A DNA stretch of 6,195 nucleotides, taken from NCBI GenBank assembly GCA_020024855.1, contig JAHHTB010000112.1:1-6195 (forward strand), written 5' to 3'. The number at the start of each line of letters is the position of its first letter. Positions within the stretch are counted from its first letter, which is position 1. This document shows, piece by piece, positions 1 through 6,132 of this stretch. The DNA comes from Fusobacterium sp. (GTDB taxonomy: Bacteria; Fusobacteriota; Fusobacteriia; Fusobacteriales; Fusobacteriaceae). A program made the position numbers and the translations under genes. The notes beneath the pieces were generated by a model. That model saw only the letters and a list, made by a program, of their open reading frames with translations, was not told the origin of the DNA and ran no database searches.

Positions 1-227
1 CCTAAATATACTATTGATACATCATTATCAATTAAAACTACATAAGCATCTAAGAAAGACAAAATCTCATCTTCTTTTTTATTAAATTTTTCAGTTTTAA
101 GCTCTTTTATTTTTTCTTTTGTTAAAGTCTTAGGAAAAATTTCTAAATCATTTTTTAAAAAATTATATTTTATATCTTCTAAATTAAACATTAAACTTTT
201 ATCATAAATACGTATTATAGCTTTCAT
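1..227 (-). CDS. Hypothetical protein, N-terminal 75 residues (runs off left edge)
   Basis: An open frame starts at ATG 225-227 and continues without a stop to the left edge, giving 75 codons of a longer protein. The start is supported by a perfect AAGGAGG ribosome binding site at 234-240, six bases upstream. The protein begins MKAIIRIYDKSL and is rich in lysine, glutamate and hydrophobic residues: a lysine/glutamate-rich, probably helical middle (about residues 34-57) is followed by a hydrophobic, strand-like stretch (AYVVLIDND, about 61-69). No signal peptide, transmembrane segment or known motif is visible, and I do not recognise the family. It lies on the same strand as the rbs operon but is separated from rbsB by a hairpin and a candidate promoter of its own, so it is probably an independent unit. 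That it is a real gene rests on the ribosome binding site, the uninterrupted frame and ordinary amino acid composition. Confidence 0.65.
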   Translation of the reverse strand, partial: MKAIIRIYDKSLMFNLEDIKYNFLKNDLEIFPKTLTKEKIKELKTEKFNKKEDEILSFLDAYVVLIDNDVSIVYL

Positions 228-265
228 TTAAAACCTCCTTAATATAATTCTATTATTTCTATTTT

Positions 266-295
266 ATTATCTCATGTTTCTACATATAATAACAA
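266..295 (-). promoter_or_regulatory. Candidate sigma-70-type promoter for the left-edge gene
   Basis: On the minus strand TTGTTA (290-295) and GATAAT (266-271) are separated by 18 bases. This places a start site near 258-260 and a leader of about 30 bases before the ATG at 227. Both boxes are near consensus, but the region is so AT-rich that chance matches are expected. The location between the hairpin after rbsB and a strong ribosome binding site makes it plausible. Confidence 0.4.
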
Positions 296-350
296 AGTTC
301 TTATATTTTTTTAATAATTTTTATGGCTATTTCATAATTTAATATATTTT

Positions 351-398
351 ATAAGAAATGATCTCTATATTCAAAAGAACATTAAGATCATTTCTTAT
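351..398 (-). terminator. Long hairpin at the end of the rbs operon, probable terminator
   Basis: A perfect 14-base inverted repeat (351-364 with 385-398) begins eight bases after the rbsB stop codon. The sequence between the arms folds further: on the minus strand ATGTTC and GAATAT pair, with one G-U pair, around a TTTT loop. The result is an almost continuous stem of about 22 pairs with one A-A mismatch. The 3' arm is U-rich (AUCAUUUCUUAU), but the bases after it on the minus strand are AAAATATATT, not a run of T. It is therefore an imperfect intrinsic terminator, and it could also protect the 3' end of the transcript or act on transcription from the other strand. Confidence 0.6.
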
Positions 399-405
399 TT
401 ATCTC

Positions 406-1278
406 TTATTTAACAATTAATTCTAATTCTATTGGTATATTAACAGGAACTTCTTCTTTCTTTATTATCTTGTCTGCTACTTCCACTCCTGCTGCTCCAA
501 TTGCAGCTGGTTTTTGAGCTACTGTTGCACCTAATTTTCCATCTTTAACAGCTTGAACTGCATCATCAGTTGCATCAAATCCTACAACTAATATATTTTT
601 TCCAGAAGCTTCAATGGCTTTTAAAGCACCTAATGCCATTTCATCATTATGAGCAAAAACTGCATCAATTTCTGGTTGAGCTTGTAATATATTTTCCATT
701 ACAGTTAATCCTCTTGTTCTATCAAAATCTGCAGCTTGTTTTGCAACTGTTGTTAACTTCCCATTAATTGCTTTATTAAATCCTTCTCCTCTATCTCTTG
801 CTGCTGTTGTTCCTGGAATTCCTTCAAGTTCAACTACTTTTCCCTTTCCATTTAACTTTTCTACTATATAATTTCCAGCCATTTCTCCACCTAGTACATT
901 ATCAGAAGCTACATGAGAAACTACTTTTCCATTATTAGCTGCTCTATCTAATGTTACAACTGGAATTTTACTTCTATTTGCTGCTCTTACAGCACTTGCC
1001 ACCGCATCAGAATCAGTAGGATTAATTAAAAGAACATCTACTCCTCTTATTAATAAATCTTCTACATTTCCTAATTCTTTTGATGGGTCATTTTGAGAAT
1101 CTAATACTATTAACTCATGACCTAATTCTTTTGCTTTTACTTCAGCTCCCTCTTTCAAAGTAACAAAGAAAGGATTATTTTGAGTTGAAACTACTAATCC
1201 AATTTTTTCTGCATTAGCTACACTTGACATAACTGTTATTAAAGCTGCCATTCCAAATAATTTCATTGTTTTTTTCAT
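406..1278 (-). CDS. rbsB: Ribose ABC transporter, periplasmic ribose-binding protein RbsB
   Basis: Captures D-ribose in the periplasm and delivers it to the RbsC/RbsA importer. The 290-residue product is close to the 296 residues of E. coli RbsB and resembles it throughout. Residues 1-23 form a Sec signal peptide (MKKTMK, a hydrophobic core, then ANA before E24). There is no lipobox cysteine, so the protein should be soluble in a periplasm rather than lipid-anchored as in Gram-positives. Ribose-contacting residues known from E. coli RbsB are all in place: N35, F37 and F38 (NNPFF), D111-R112 (LDR), R163 (ARDRGEGF), F185 (DFDR), N211 (HNDEMALG), D235 (GFD) and Q255. The frame stays open to a GTG at 1287, but I chose the ATG at 1278 because the ribosome binding site GAGGTGAT lies at 1283-1290 and would itself contain the GTG. 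It is the last gene of the operon, 16 bases after rbsC and just before the hairpin. Confidence 0.96.
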   Translation of the reverse strand: MKKTMKLFGMAALITVMSSVANAEKIGLVVSTQNNPFFVTLKEGAEVKAKELGHELIVLDSQNDPSKELGNVEDLLIRGVDVLLINPTDSDAVASAVRAANRSKIPVVTLDRAANNGKVVSHVASDNVLGGEMAGNYIVEKLNGKGKVVELEGIPGTTAARDRGEGFNKAINGKLTTVAKQAADFDRTRGLTVMENILQAQPEIDAVFAHNDEMALGALKAIEASGKNILVVGFDATDDAVQAVKDGKLGATVAQKPAAIGAAGVEVADKIIKKEEVPVNIPIELELIVK

Positions 1279-1282
1279 CAAA

Positions 1283-1290
1283 ATCACCTC
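1283..1290 (-). promoter_or_regulatory. Ribosome binding site that fixes the rbsB start
   Basis: GAGGTGAT is followed by TTTG and then ATG at 1278. Almost the same signal (AGGTGAT) precedes rbsA. The in-frame GTG at 1285-1287 falls inside this site, so it is not the start. Confidence 0.8.
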
Positions 1291-1294
1291 TTTA

Positions 1295-2221
1295 TTATTT
1301 ATTAGACTTTCTGTCTATTAGTACTGCCACTAAAATTACTGCTGCTTTTATCATCATCTGATAATATGAAGAAACATTTAAAAGATTTAAAGCATTTCCT
1401 AAAACTCCAATGATTAAAGCCCCCAAAGCTGTTCCTGTTATTCTTCCTACTCCACCTGCAAGAGATGTTCCACCAAGAACAACAGCTGCAATAGCATCAA
1501 GTTCATATCCACTACCAGCTGTTGGTTGAGCTGAATATAATCTAGATGTTAAAATTATTCCTGCAAGAGCTGATAACATTCCACATAATCCATACACCCA
1601 TATTTTTATTTTATCAACATTTATTCCAGAAAGTTTTGTAGCCTCTTCATTTCCACCTATGGCATAAGTATATCTACCAAATTTAGTATTCATTAAAAGA
1701 TAATGCCCAGCTATAAATAAAATTATTGTTAAATAAATTGGAATAGGTATATTAAATAAATATCCTCCACCTATATTTTCAAAAAGAATTCCACCATCAT
1801 TTACAGATATTGGTTTTCCAGCTGTAAAAACAAGAGTTGCTCCTCTTAAAAATGTCATTGTTACTAAAGTAACAATAAATGCTTGTAATTTCATTTTAGA
1901 AACTAAAACTCCATTTACAAATCCAAATGCTCCACCTAAAATTATAGTAACAATAAAACTTAGTAATGGATTAAAACCAGAATTTAAAAGTGATGCCATA
2001 ACTGCACCACAAAAAGCTAAAATTGAACCAACTGAAAGGTCAATTCCACCTGTTAATATAACTAGAGTCATTCCAATAGCTATTATTGAATTTATTGATG
2101 TCTGTCTTAATACATTTAATATATTTGCATGAGTTAAAAATCTAGGGTTTAATACAGATACTATTATTGCAAATATAATAAGTCCTACTAGTGGTTTATT
2201 ATTCCATATTTTCTTTAACAT
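1295..2221 (-). CDS. rbsC: Ribose ABC transporter, permease RbsC
   Basis: Inner-membrane channel subunit of the ribose importer, 308 residues. It resembles E. coli RbsC (321 residues) along its whole length apart from a shorter cytoplasmic N-terminus. Successive hydrophobic segments occur at about residues 11-24, 43-58, 66-80, 86-108, 113-133, 161-177, 207-226, 241-257, 261-282 and 290-303. Family landmarks are present: MTLVILTGGIDLSVGS (51-66), the cytoplasmic loop GGNEEATKLSGI (189-200) expected to contact RbsA, AQPTAGSGYELDAIAAVVLG (231-250) and SSYYQMM (284-290). The ATG at 2219-2221 has an AGGAGG site at 2227-2232, five bases upstream and inside the end of rbsA. The gene overlaps rbsA by 23 bases in another frame, which suggests translational coupling of permease and ATPase. 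Sixteen bases separate it from rbsB, and I see no hairpin there. Confidence 0.96.
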   Translation of the reverse strand: MLKKIWNNKPLVGLIIFAIIVSVLNPRFLTHANILNVLRQTSINSIIAIGMTLVILTGGIDLSVGSILAFCGAVMASLLNSGFNPLLSFIVTIILGGAFGFVNGVLVSKMKLQAFIVTLVTMTFLRGATLVFTAGKPISVNDGGILFENIGGGYLFNIPIPIYLTIILFIAGHYLLMNTKFGRYTYAIGGNEEATKLSGINVDKIKIWVYGLCGMLSALAGIILTSRLYSAQPTAGSGYELDAIAAVVLGGTSLAGGVGRITGTALGALIIGVLGNALNLLNVSSYYQMMIKAAVILVAVLIDRKSNK

Positions 2222-3710
2222 TATTTCCTCCTACTGCACATCTCATTAATTTTTCTTGAGTTGCTTCTTCTGCTAAAAATTCACCTGTAATTTTCCCATT
2301 ATGAATAACTATTATTCTGTCACTTAATCCCATAATCTCTGGCATTTCAGAAGATATCATAATAATACTTAATCCCTTTTCTTTTAATTCATTAATAAAA
2401 TCATATATTTCTTTTTTAGCTCCTACATCTACTCCTCTTGTTGGTTCATCTAAAATAAGAATTTTAGGATTCGTTAGTAGAGCCTTGGCTATTGCAACTT
2501 TTTGTTGATTCCCACCACTTAAATTTTTAATTTTCTGTTCAATTGATGGAGTCTTTACACTAAATTTTTCTACATATTCTTCAACATTAGTTCTTTCTTT
2601 TTTGTGCTCCAAGCCAGTCAAACTAGAGAAAAAATTTAAAGCTGATAAAGTCATATTATCTTTTACACTCATTCCTAAGACAAGTCCATCACCTTTTCTA
2701 TCTTCAGACACATAAGCTATTCCATTTTTTATTCCATCTTTAGCAGACTTTATACTTTTTTCCTCTCCGTCTATATATATTTCCCCTGAGTCTTTTTTCA
2801 AATGCCCATATATAGTTTTAGCAAGTTCTGTTCTTCCTGCTCCCATAAGTCCAGAAATTCCTAAAACTTCTCCTGCATGAATAGTAAAGGACACATCATC
2901 TACATATTTATTTTTTAAATTTTTAATCTCTAGTCTTTTTTCACCTTTTTCTACTTTTACTCTTGGAAATTGTTCATCTAAATTTCTTCCAACCATATTT
3001 TTTATTATAAACTCTTCATCTATATTTTTCACTTCGGCTTCACATATAAATTTTCCATCTCTCATTATAGTTACATCATCACAAATTTCAGGAATCTCCT
3101 TTAATCTATGAGAAATATAAACTATACTTTTTTTCTCTGAAGTAAGTTCTCTTATAACTTTAAAAAGACTTTCTGTTTCACTATCTGTAAGAGCATCAGT
3201 TGGTTCGTCCATAACTATTATTTTTGCATTTTGAGAAAGTGCTTTTGCTATCTCTACCATTTGCATCTTTCCAATTGTTAAATTTTTTACTAAAGTATCT
3301 TCACTCTCTTTTATATTCAATTTATTTAAAAGCATTCTAGCTTCTCTTTTCATCAATGCACTATCTATTTTTCCAAAACTATTTGTTATCTCTCTTCCCA
3401 AAAATATATTTTCAGTTATTGTTAATTCTGGAATAAGATTTAACTCTTGATGTATTACTGCTATTCCTTTTTCTTGTGAATCATTTACATTTCTAAAATC
3501 AACTTTGGAATTTCCAACATAAAGACTTCCACTATCCATATTATATATTCCTGTCATAACTTTTATAAGTGTTGATTTTCCGGCTCCATTTTCTCCCATA
3601 AGAGCCATAACTCTCCCTTTATATATATTTAGACTTGCTCCATCTAAAGCTCTTACTCCTGGAAAAGTTTTAACTATATCATTCATTTTCAATATGATTT
3701 CTTTATTCAT
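2199..3710 (-). CDS. rbsA: Ribose ABC transporter, double ATP-binding protein RbsA
   Basis: Cytoplasmic ATPase that powers ribose import; 503 residues, the usual size for the fused two-domain carbohydrate-uptake (CUT2) class. Domain 1 has Walker A GENGAGKST (39-47), Q-loop Q88, signature LTIGKMQ (144-150), Walker B IIVMDE (164-169) and H-loop H201. Domain 2 has a degenerate Walker A, GLMGAGRTE (287-295), with Arg in place of the Lys, then signature LSGGNQQ (397-403), Walker B ILILDE (417-422) and Ser454 at the H-loop position (ISSE). These domain 2 changes are normal for this family and imply one full and one degenerate ATP site, so they are not damage. The ATG at 3708-3710 has AGGTGAT at 3714-3720, and this site overlaps the rbsD stop codon. 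Close similarity to E. coli RbsA in DEPTDALTDSE and DEPTRGVDVGAKKEIY, together with the neighbours, supports ribose over galactose or xylose. Confidence 0.96.
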   Translation of the reverse strand: MNKEIILKMNDIVKTFPGVRALDGASLNIYKGRVMALMGENGAGKSTLIKVMTGIYNMDSGSLYVGNSKVDFRNVNDSQEKGIAVIHQELNLIPELTITENIFLGREITNSFGKIDSALMKREARMLLNKLNIKESEDTLVKNLTIGKMQMVEIAKALSQNAKIIVMDEPTDALTDSETESLFKVIRELTSEKKSIVYISHRLKEIPEICDDVTIMRDGKFICEAEVKNIDEEFIIKNMVGRNLDEQFPRVKVEKGEKRLEIKNLKNKYVDDVSFTIHAGEVLGISGLMGAGRTELAKTIYGHLKKDSGEIYIDGEEKSIKSAKDGIKNGIAYVSEDRKGDGLVLGMSVKDNMTLSALNFFSSLTGLEHKKERTNVEEYVEKFSVKTPSIEQKIKNLSGGNQQKVAIAKALLTNPKILILDEPTRGVDVGAKKEIYDFINELKEKGLSIIMISSEMPEIMGLSDRIIVIHNGKITGEFLAEEATQEKLMRCAVGGNNVKENME

Positions 3711-3718
3711 AATATCAC

Positions 3719-4126
3719 CTAAAAAACTACTCCAGATTTTAAAATAACATTAGCATATGGTGAACATTCACCTGTTCTTACTATTGCCTCACTAGTTTTT
3801 GTTATTTGTTTAAATTCCTCATGAGTAACCCAAGTTATTTTCGGATTCATTTTGGCCTCTTCAAAACTTTTTAATATCTCTTTATACATTTCAGAATTTT
3901 TTTCTTTTATTTCTTCAGCTAAAATAATCTCCTCTACTTGCATTTCACTTAGTATTGGTTTTAACACACTTATAAAAGATGGAACTTGAGCTTCCACTGC
4001 TAAATCTATTCTCTTTACTTCTTTTGGAATTGGAAGTCCTGCATCACATAATGTTATATGAGCTGTATGTCCAATTTTAGATATTTCATATGATAATTCA
4101 CTATTTAAAAGTCTACTCTTTTTCAT
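3719..4126 (-). CDS. rbsD: D-ribose pyranase RbsD
   Basis: Interconverts beta-pyranose and beta-furanose forms of D-ribose in the cytoplasm. RbsC/RbsA deliver mainly pyranose and ribokinase needs furanose, so RbsD links transport to phosphorylation. The 135-residue product matches the usual length (139 in E. coli). It contains the N-terminal LLNSELS segment, the catalytic His20 in IGHT, Asp28 in CDAGLPIP (27-34), RID (39-41), VPSF (48-51), EMQVEE (61-66), AEEI (70-73), His102 in THEEFK and the C-terminal block RTGECSPYANVIL (117-129) with Tyr124 and Asn126. It starts at ATG 4126 with AAGGGGG at 4133-4139, a site that lies wholly within the last codons of rbsK. It overlaps rbsK by 14 bases and ends eight bases before rbsA with TAG. 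Fucose mutarotase (FucU) is the related alternative, but the neighbouring genes decide for ribose. Confidence 0.95.
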   Translation of the reverse strand: MKKSRLLNSELSYEISKIGHTAHITLCDAGLPIPKEVKRIDLAVEAQVPSFISVLKPILSEMQVEEIILAEEIKEKNSEMYKEILKSFEEAKMNPKITWVTHEEFKQITKTSEAIVRTGECSPYANVILKSGVVF

Positions 4127-5036
4127 TTTTTACCCCCTTAAAGTTTTCTACTTCCTCCATTGTTGGTATTGAAGTTTGAGCTCCTTTTTTAGTAACAGCT
4201 ATAGCTGATACTTTTGTTGCAAACTCTATTGCTTCACTTATATTTTCTTCATCTAATTTTCTTACAAGCCCACCAATAAAGCTATCTCCTGCAGCAGTTG
4301 TGTCAATTGCTTTTACTTTATAGGCAAAATGATATTCTGAATTTTCTTTATTTAAATGTAATGAACCTTTACTTCCAAGAGTTACAATTAAATTTTTAAC
4401 TCCCATATCTAAAAGTTTTTTACTTGCTCTTTTTATTCCATCTTCAGTTTCTGTTTCAATTTCTGTAAGAACTTCTAACTCACTTTCATTTGGAATTATC
4501 AAATCACTATTTTTTATTATTTCATCATCTAATTTTTTAGCGGGGGCAGGATTTAAAATGGTTTTCTTTCCAAATTCCTTTGCTTTTTTTAATGCATACC
4601 CAACTGTTTCAATAGGAACTTCTAATTGAGTTACTAGTATATCACACTCTTTTATTACATCTAAATGTCTATCTATATATTCTTTATCTACTTCACTATT
4701 TGCTCCTGATACAACTAAAATTCTATTTTGTCCATTTTCTTCAACAATAATTTTAGCTATTCCTGTTGATTTTTCCCCCTCTTCTATATGAGTTATATCA
4801 ACTCCATTAGTTTTCATTGAATTTATAAGCTCCTTACCAAAAGAATCTTTTCCAACTTTTCCAAGCATTGTTATTTTTGTTCCTAGTTTTCCAATAGCAA
4901 CAGCTTGATTAGCTCCTTTTCCTCCAGGAACTTGAAAAAATTCATGTCCAAAAAGTGTTTCTCCACCCTTAGGAGCTCTTTCACAAACTGTAACCAAATC
5001 CATATTAATACTTCCTACTACTACTACTTTTTTCAT
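4113..5036 (-). CDS. rbsK: Ribokinase RbsK
   Basis: Phosphorylates D-ribose with ATP to D-ribose 5-phosphate in the cytoplasm. It is a 307-residue PfkB-family kinase, compared with 309 in E. coli. Visible motifs are GSIN-D (8-13) for substrate binding, the first PfkB signature GGKGANQA (38-45), ESTG-like KSTG (89-92), NPAPA (162-166), PNESE (182-186), TLGSKG (219-224) and the second signature DTTAAGDSF (245-253), whose Asp251 is the expected catalytic base and whose AAGD forms the anion hole. The C-terminal block AVTKKGAQTSIPT is characteristic of ribokinase within the family and argues against fructokinase. The ATG at 5034-5036 is preceded by AAGGAG at 5042-5047, which abuts the rbsR stop codon. 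The last five codons overlap the start of rbsD. It is complete, with no frameshift. Confidence 0.96.
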   Translation of the reverse strand: MKKVVVVGSINMDLVTVCERAPKGGETLFGHEFFQVPGGKGANQAVAIGKLGTKITMLGKVGKDSFGKELINSMKTNGVDITHIEEGEKSTGIAKIIVEENGQNRILVVSGANSEVDKEYIDRHLDVIKECDILVTQLEVPIETVGYALKKAKEFGKKTILNPAPAKKLDDEIIKNSDLIIPNESELEVLTEIETETEDGIKRASKKLLDMGVKNLIVTLGSKGSLHLNKENSEYHFAYKVKAIDTTAAGDSFIGGLVRKLDEENISEAIEFATKVSAIAVTKKGAQTSIPTMEEVENFKGVKNEKE

Positions 5037-5047
5037 AAGATCTCCTT

Positions 5048-5989
5048 TTATATTATTGGTTCAATGTAAATTTTTTTCTTTTTATCTTTAGATATAAAAA
5101 GTTCATATATATTTTTTCCCATATCTTCCAATGGAATTGAACAAGAAAGTATCTCTTCATCTAAAAGTTCTAAAAAATCAGTTTTTTCAAAACAAGCTAA
5201 ATCTATTTTCTTTTTTTGATTTTTTAATGCTTTTAATACTCCAAATAACATTAAATTATTTGATGAAAAAACTGCTGTAGCATCACTTTCTAAAATTTTT
5301 TTTCCTGCTACATATCCACTTTCAAAAAGATAATCTCCCTCATAAATATTTTTTTCTTCCATTTCTATTCCTTTATCTAAATGAGCTTGAATATATCCTC
5401 TCATTCTTTCTCTTGCATTAAAAAAATCTAAATTCCCAGTTATTAAAGCTATCTTCTTATGTCCTTTTTCTAAAAGAATTTTTGTTATTTTGTAAGCTCC
5501 GCTAAAGTCATCTATAAATACTCCTGGAAATTTTGAATTTTCAAATTCTCTATCAATTAAATAAATAGGTATCTTAGCTTTTAAAAGAGGTTCTAATGGA
5601 TTATTCTTATATTCTCCTTTTATTAATATTGCTATAACCCCTGCTATTCTAAGTCCCAATATATTTTTTATAGCTTCTTTTTCTTGTTCTAAATTTTCCA
5701 CTGTATTATATAAAGCTATTTGATAACCACCTTTATTAAAATTTTTACAAATATAATTAATAAGAGAAGCAAAAAAAGGATTACTTATATTAGGTACTAA
5801 TAAAGCTATTGTTTTATTCTCCATCTTTGATAAATTTTGTGCCATAACATTTGGAGTATAATTTTTACTTTTTATATATTCTTCTATTCTTTTTTTTGTT
5901 TCTATATTTACATTACTATGTCCATTTACAACTCTAGAAACTGTAGCTATTGATACTCCTAATTCTTTTGCTATATCTTTCATATTCAT
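5048..5989 (-). CDS. rbsR: LacI-family transcriptional repressor, probable ribose operon repressor RbsR
   Basis: DNA-binding repressor, first gene of the operon and probably self-regulated. The chosen product has 313 residues. The helix-turn-helix is at 5-24 (DIAKELGVSIATVSRVVNG) and the hinge region at 43-55 (YTPNVMAQNLSK), with Leu53 positioned to insert into the operator centre. The sugar-binding core begins at about 60 and shares features with RbsB: NISNPFF (67-73), IDR (145-147) and ARERMRG (192-198). Less usual are SSNNLML (242-248), where many relatives have Asp, and CFEK (266-269), where GFD is standard; the C-terminal part is also compact. The frame is open to ATG 6001, but the ribosome binding site GGTGAT at 5994-5999 points to ATG 5989; ATG 5983 is another possibility. 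That ribose is the effector is inferred from the genes downstream and the RbsB-like binding residues. Confidence 0.9.
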   Translation of the reverse strand: MNMKDIAKELGVSIATVSRVVNGHSNVNIETKKRIEEYIKSKNYTPNVMAQNLSKMENKTIALLVPNISNPFFASLINYICKNFNKGGYQIALYNTVENLEQEKEAIKNILGLRIAGVIAILIKGEYKNNPLEPLLKAKIPIYLIDREFENSKFPGVFIDDFSGAYKITKILLEKGHKKIALITGNLDFFNARERMRGYIQAHLDKGIEMEEKNIYEGDYLFESGYVAGKKILESDATAVFSSNNLMLFGVLKALKNQKKKIDLACFEKTDFLELLDEEILSCSIPLEDMGKNIYELFISKDKKKKIYIEPII

Positions 5990-5993
5990 ACTC

Positions 5994-5999
5994 ATCACC
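5994..5999 (-). promoter_or_regulatory. Ribosome binding site that decides the rbsR start
   Basis: GGTGAT then GAGT then ATG (5989) repeats the layout seen before rbsA and rbsB. ATG codons at 6001 and 5995 overlap or adjoin this site and have no ribosome binding site of their own. The ATG at 5983 is ten bases from the site, which is possible but less favourable. Confidence 0.65.
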
Positions 6000-6004
6000 A
6001 TCTT

Positions 6005-6020
6005 ATGTAACCGTTTACAT
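6005..6020. promoter_or_regulatory. LacI-family operator, probable RbsR binding site
   Basis: ATGTAACCGTTTACAT is a 16-base palindrome whose half-sites match at seven of eight positions and whose centre is CG, the classic form of LacI/GalR-family operators (TGTAAAC-G-TTTACA type). It lies directly downstream of the -10 box, over the expected transcription start and about 15 bases before the rbsR start codon. A bound repressor would block initiation. RbsR, encoded immediately downstream, is the obvious ligand; a global CcpA-like regulator is an alternative because catabolite sites look similar. Confidence 0.8.
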
Positions 6021-6024
6021 TTTT

Positions 6025-6053
6025 ATATTATAATACATTTTGTTATTTGTCAA
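6025..6053 (-). promoter_or_regulatory. Promoter of the rbsRKDACB operon
   Basis: On the minus strand there is a perfect -35 box TTGACA (6048-6053). A perfect TATAAT lies at 6027-6032 with a short 15-base spacer, and the overlapping TAATAT at 6025-6030 gives the ideal 17-base spacer. Either predicts transcription starting near 6018-6020, inside the operator, with a leader of about 30 bases before rbsR. No other convincing promoter was seen between the genes of the operon. Confidence 0.8.
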
Positions 6054-6132
6054 TACTTTATGTTTTATTTTTAAATATTATTTTTATTAATAATTTTGAA
6101 ATTAGTTTTTTATTATAAATTATAAAGAAATT

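Noticed and set aside
274..285. ATGT-TTCT-ACAT small inverted repeat in the spacer of the left-edge promoter, as a possible operator
   Set aside because: The arms are only four bases, do not extend, and lack the CG centre of the operator at 6005-6020.
570..767. A 65-codon open frame on the plus strand inside rbsB
   Set aside because: It lies wholly within the strongly supported rbsB gene on the opposite strand, is rich in Leu, Phe and Gln as expected from reading AT-rich coding DNA backwards, and has no ribosome binding site.
1279..1294. The rbsC-rbsB gap as a site for an RNA-processing hairpin that would raise RbsB output
   Set aside because: The gap is only 16 bases, is filled by the ribosome binding site, and shows no inverted repeat.
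2847..2850. Arg in place of Lys in the second Walker A of RbsA, and Ser in place of His in its second H-loop, as possible inactivating changes
   Set aside because: GAGRTE and ISSE are the normal state of the second domain in RbsA, MglA and XylG-type ATPases.
6096..6125. TTGAAA (6096-6101) and TTATAA (6120-6125) as a plus-strand promoter for the excisionase-like gene
   Set aside because: The predicted start site would fall at about the ATG at 6133, leaving no leader, and matches this weak are common in such AT-rich DNA. No other promoter in 6054-6132 was convincing.
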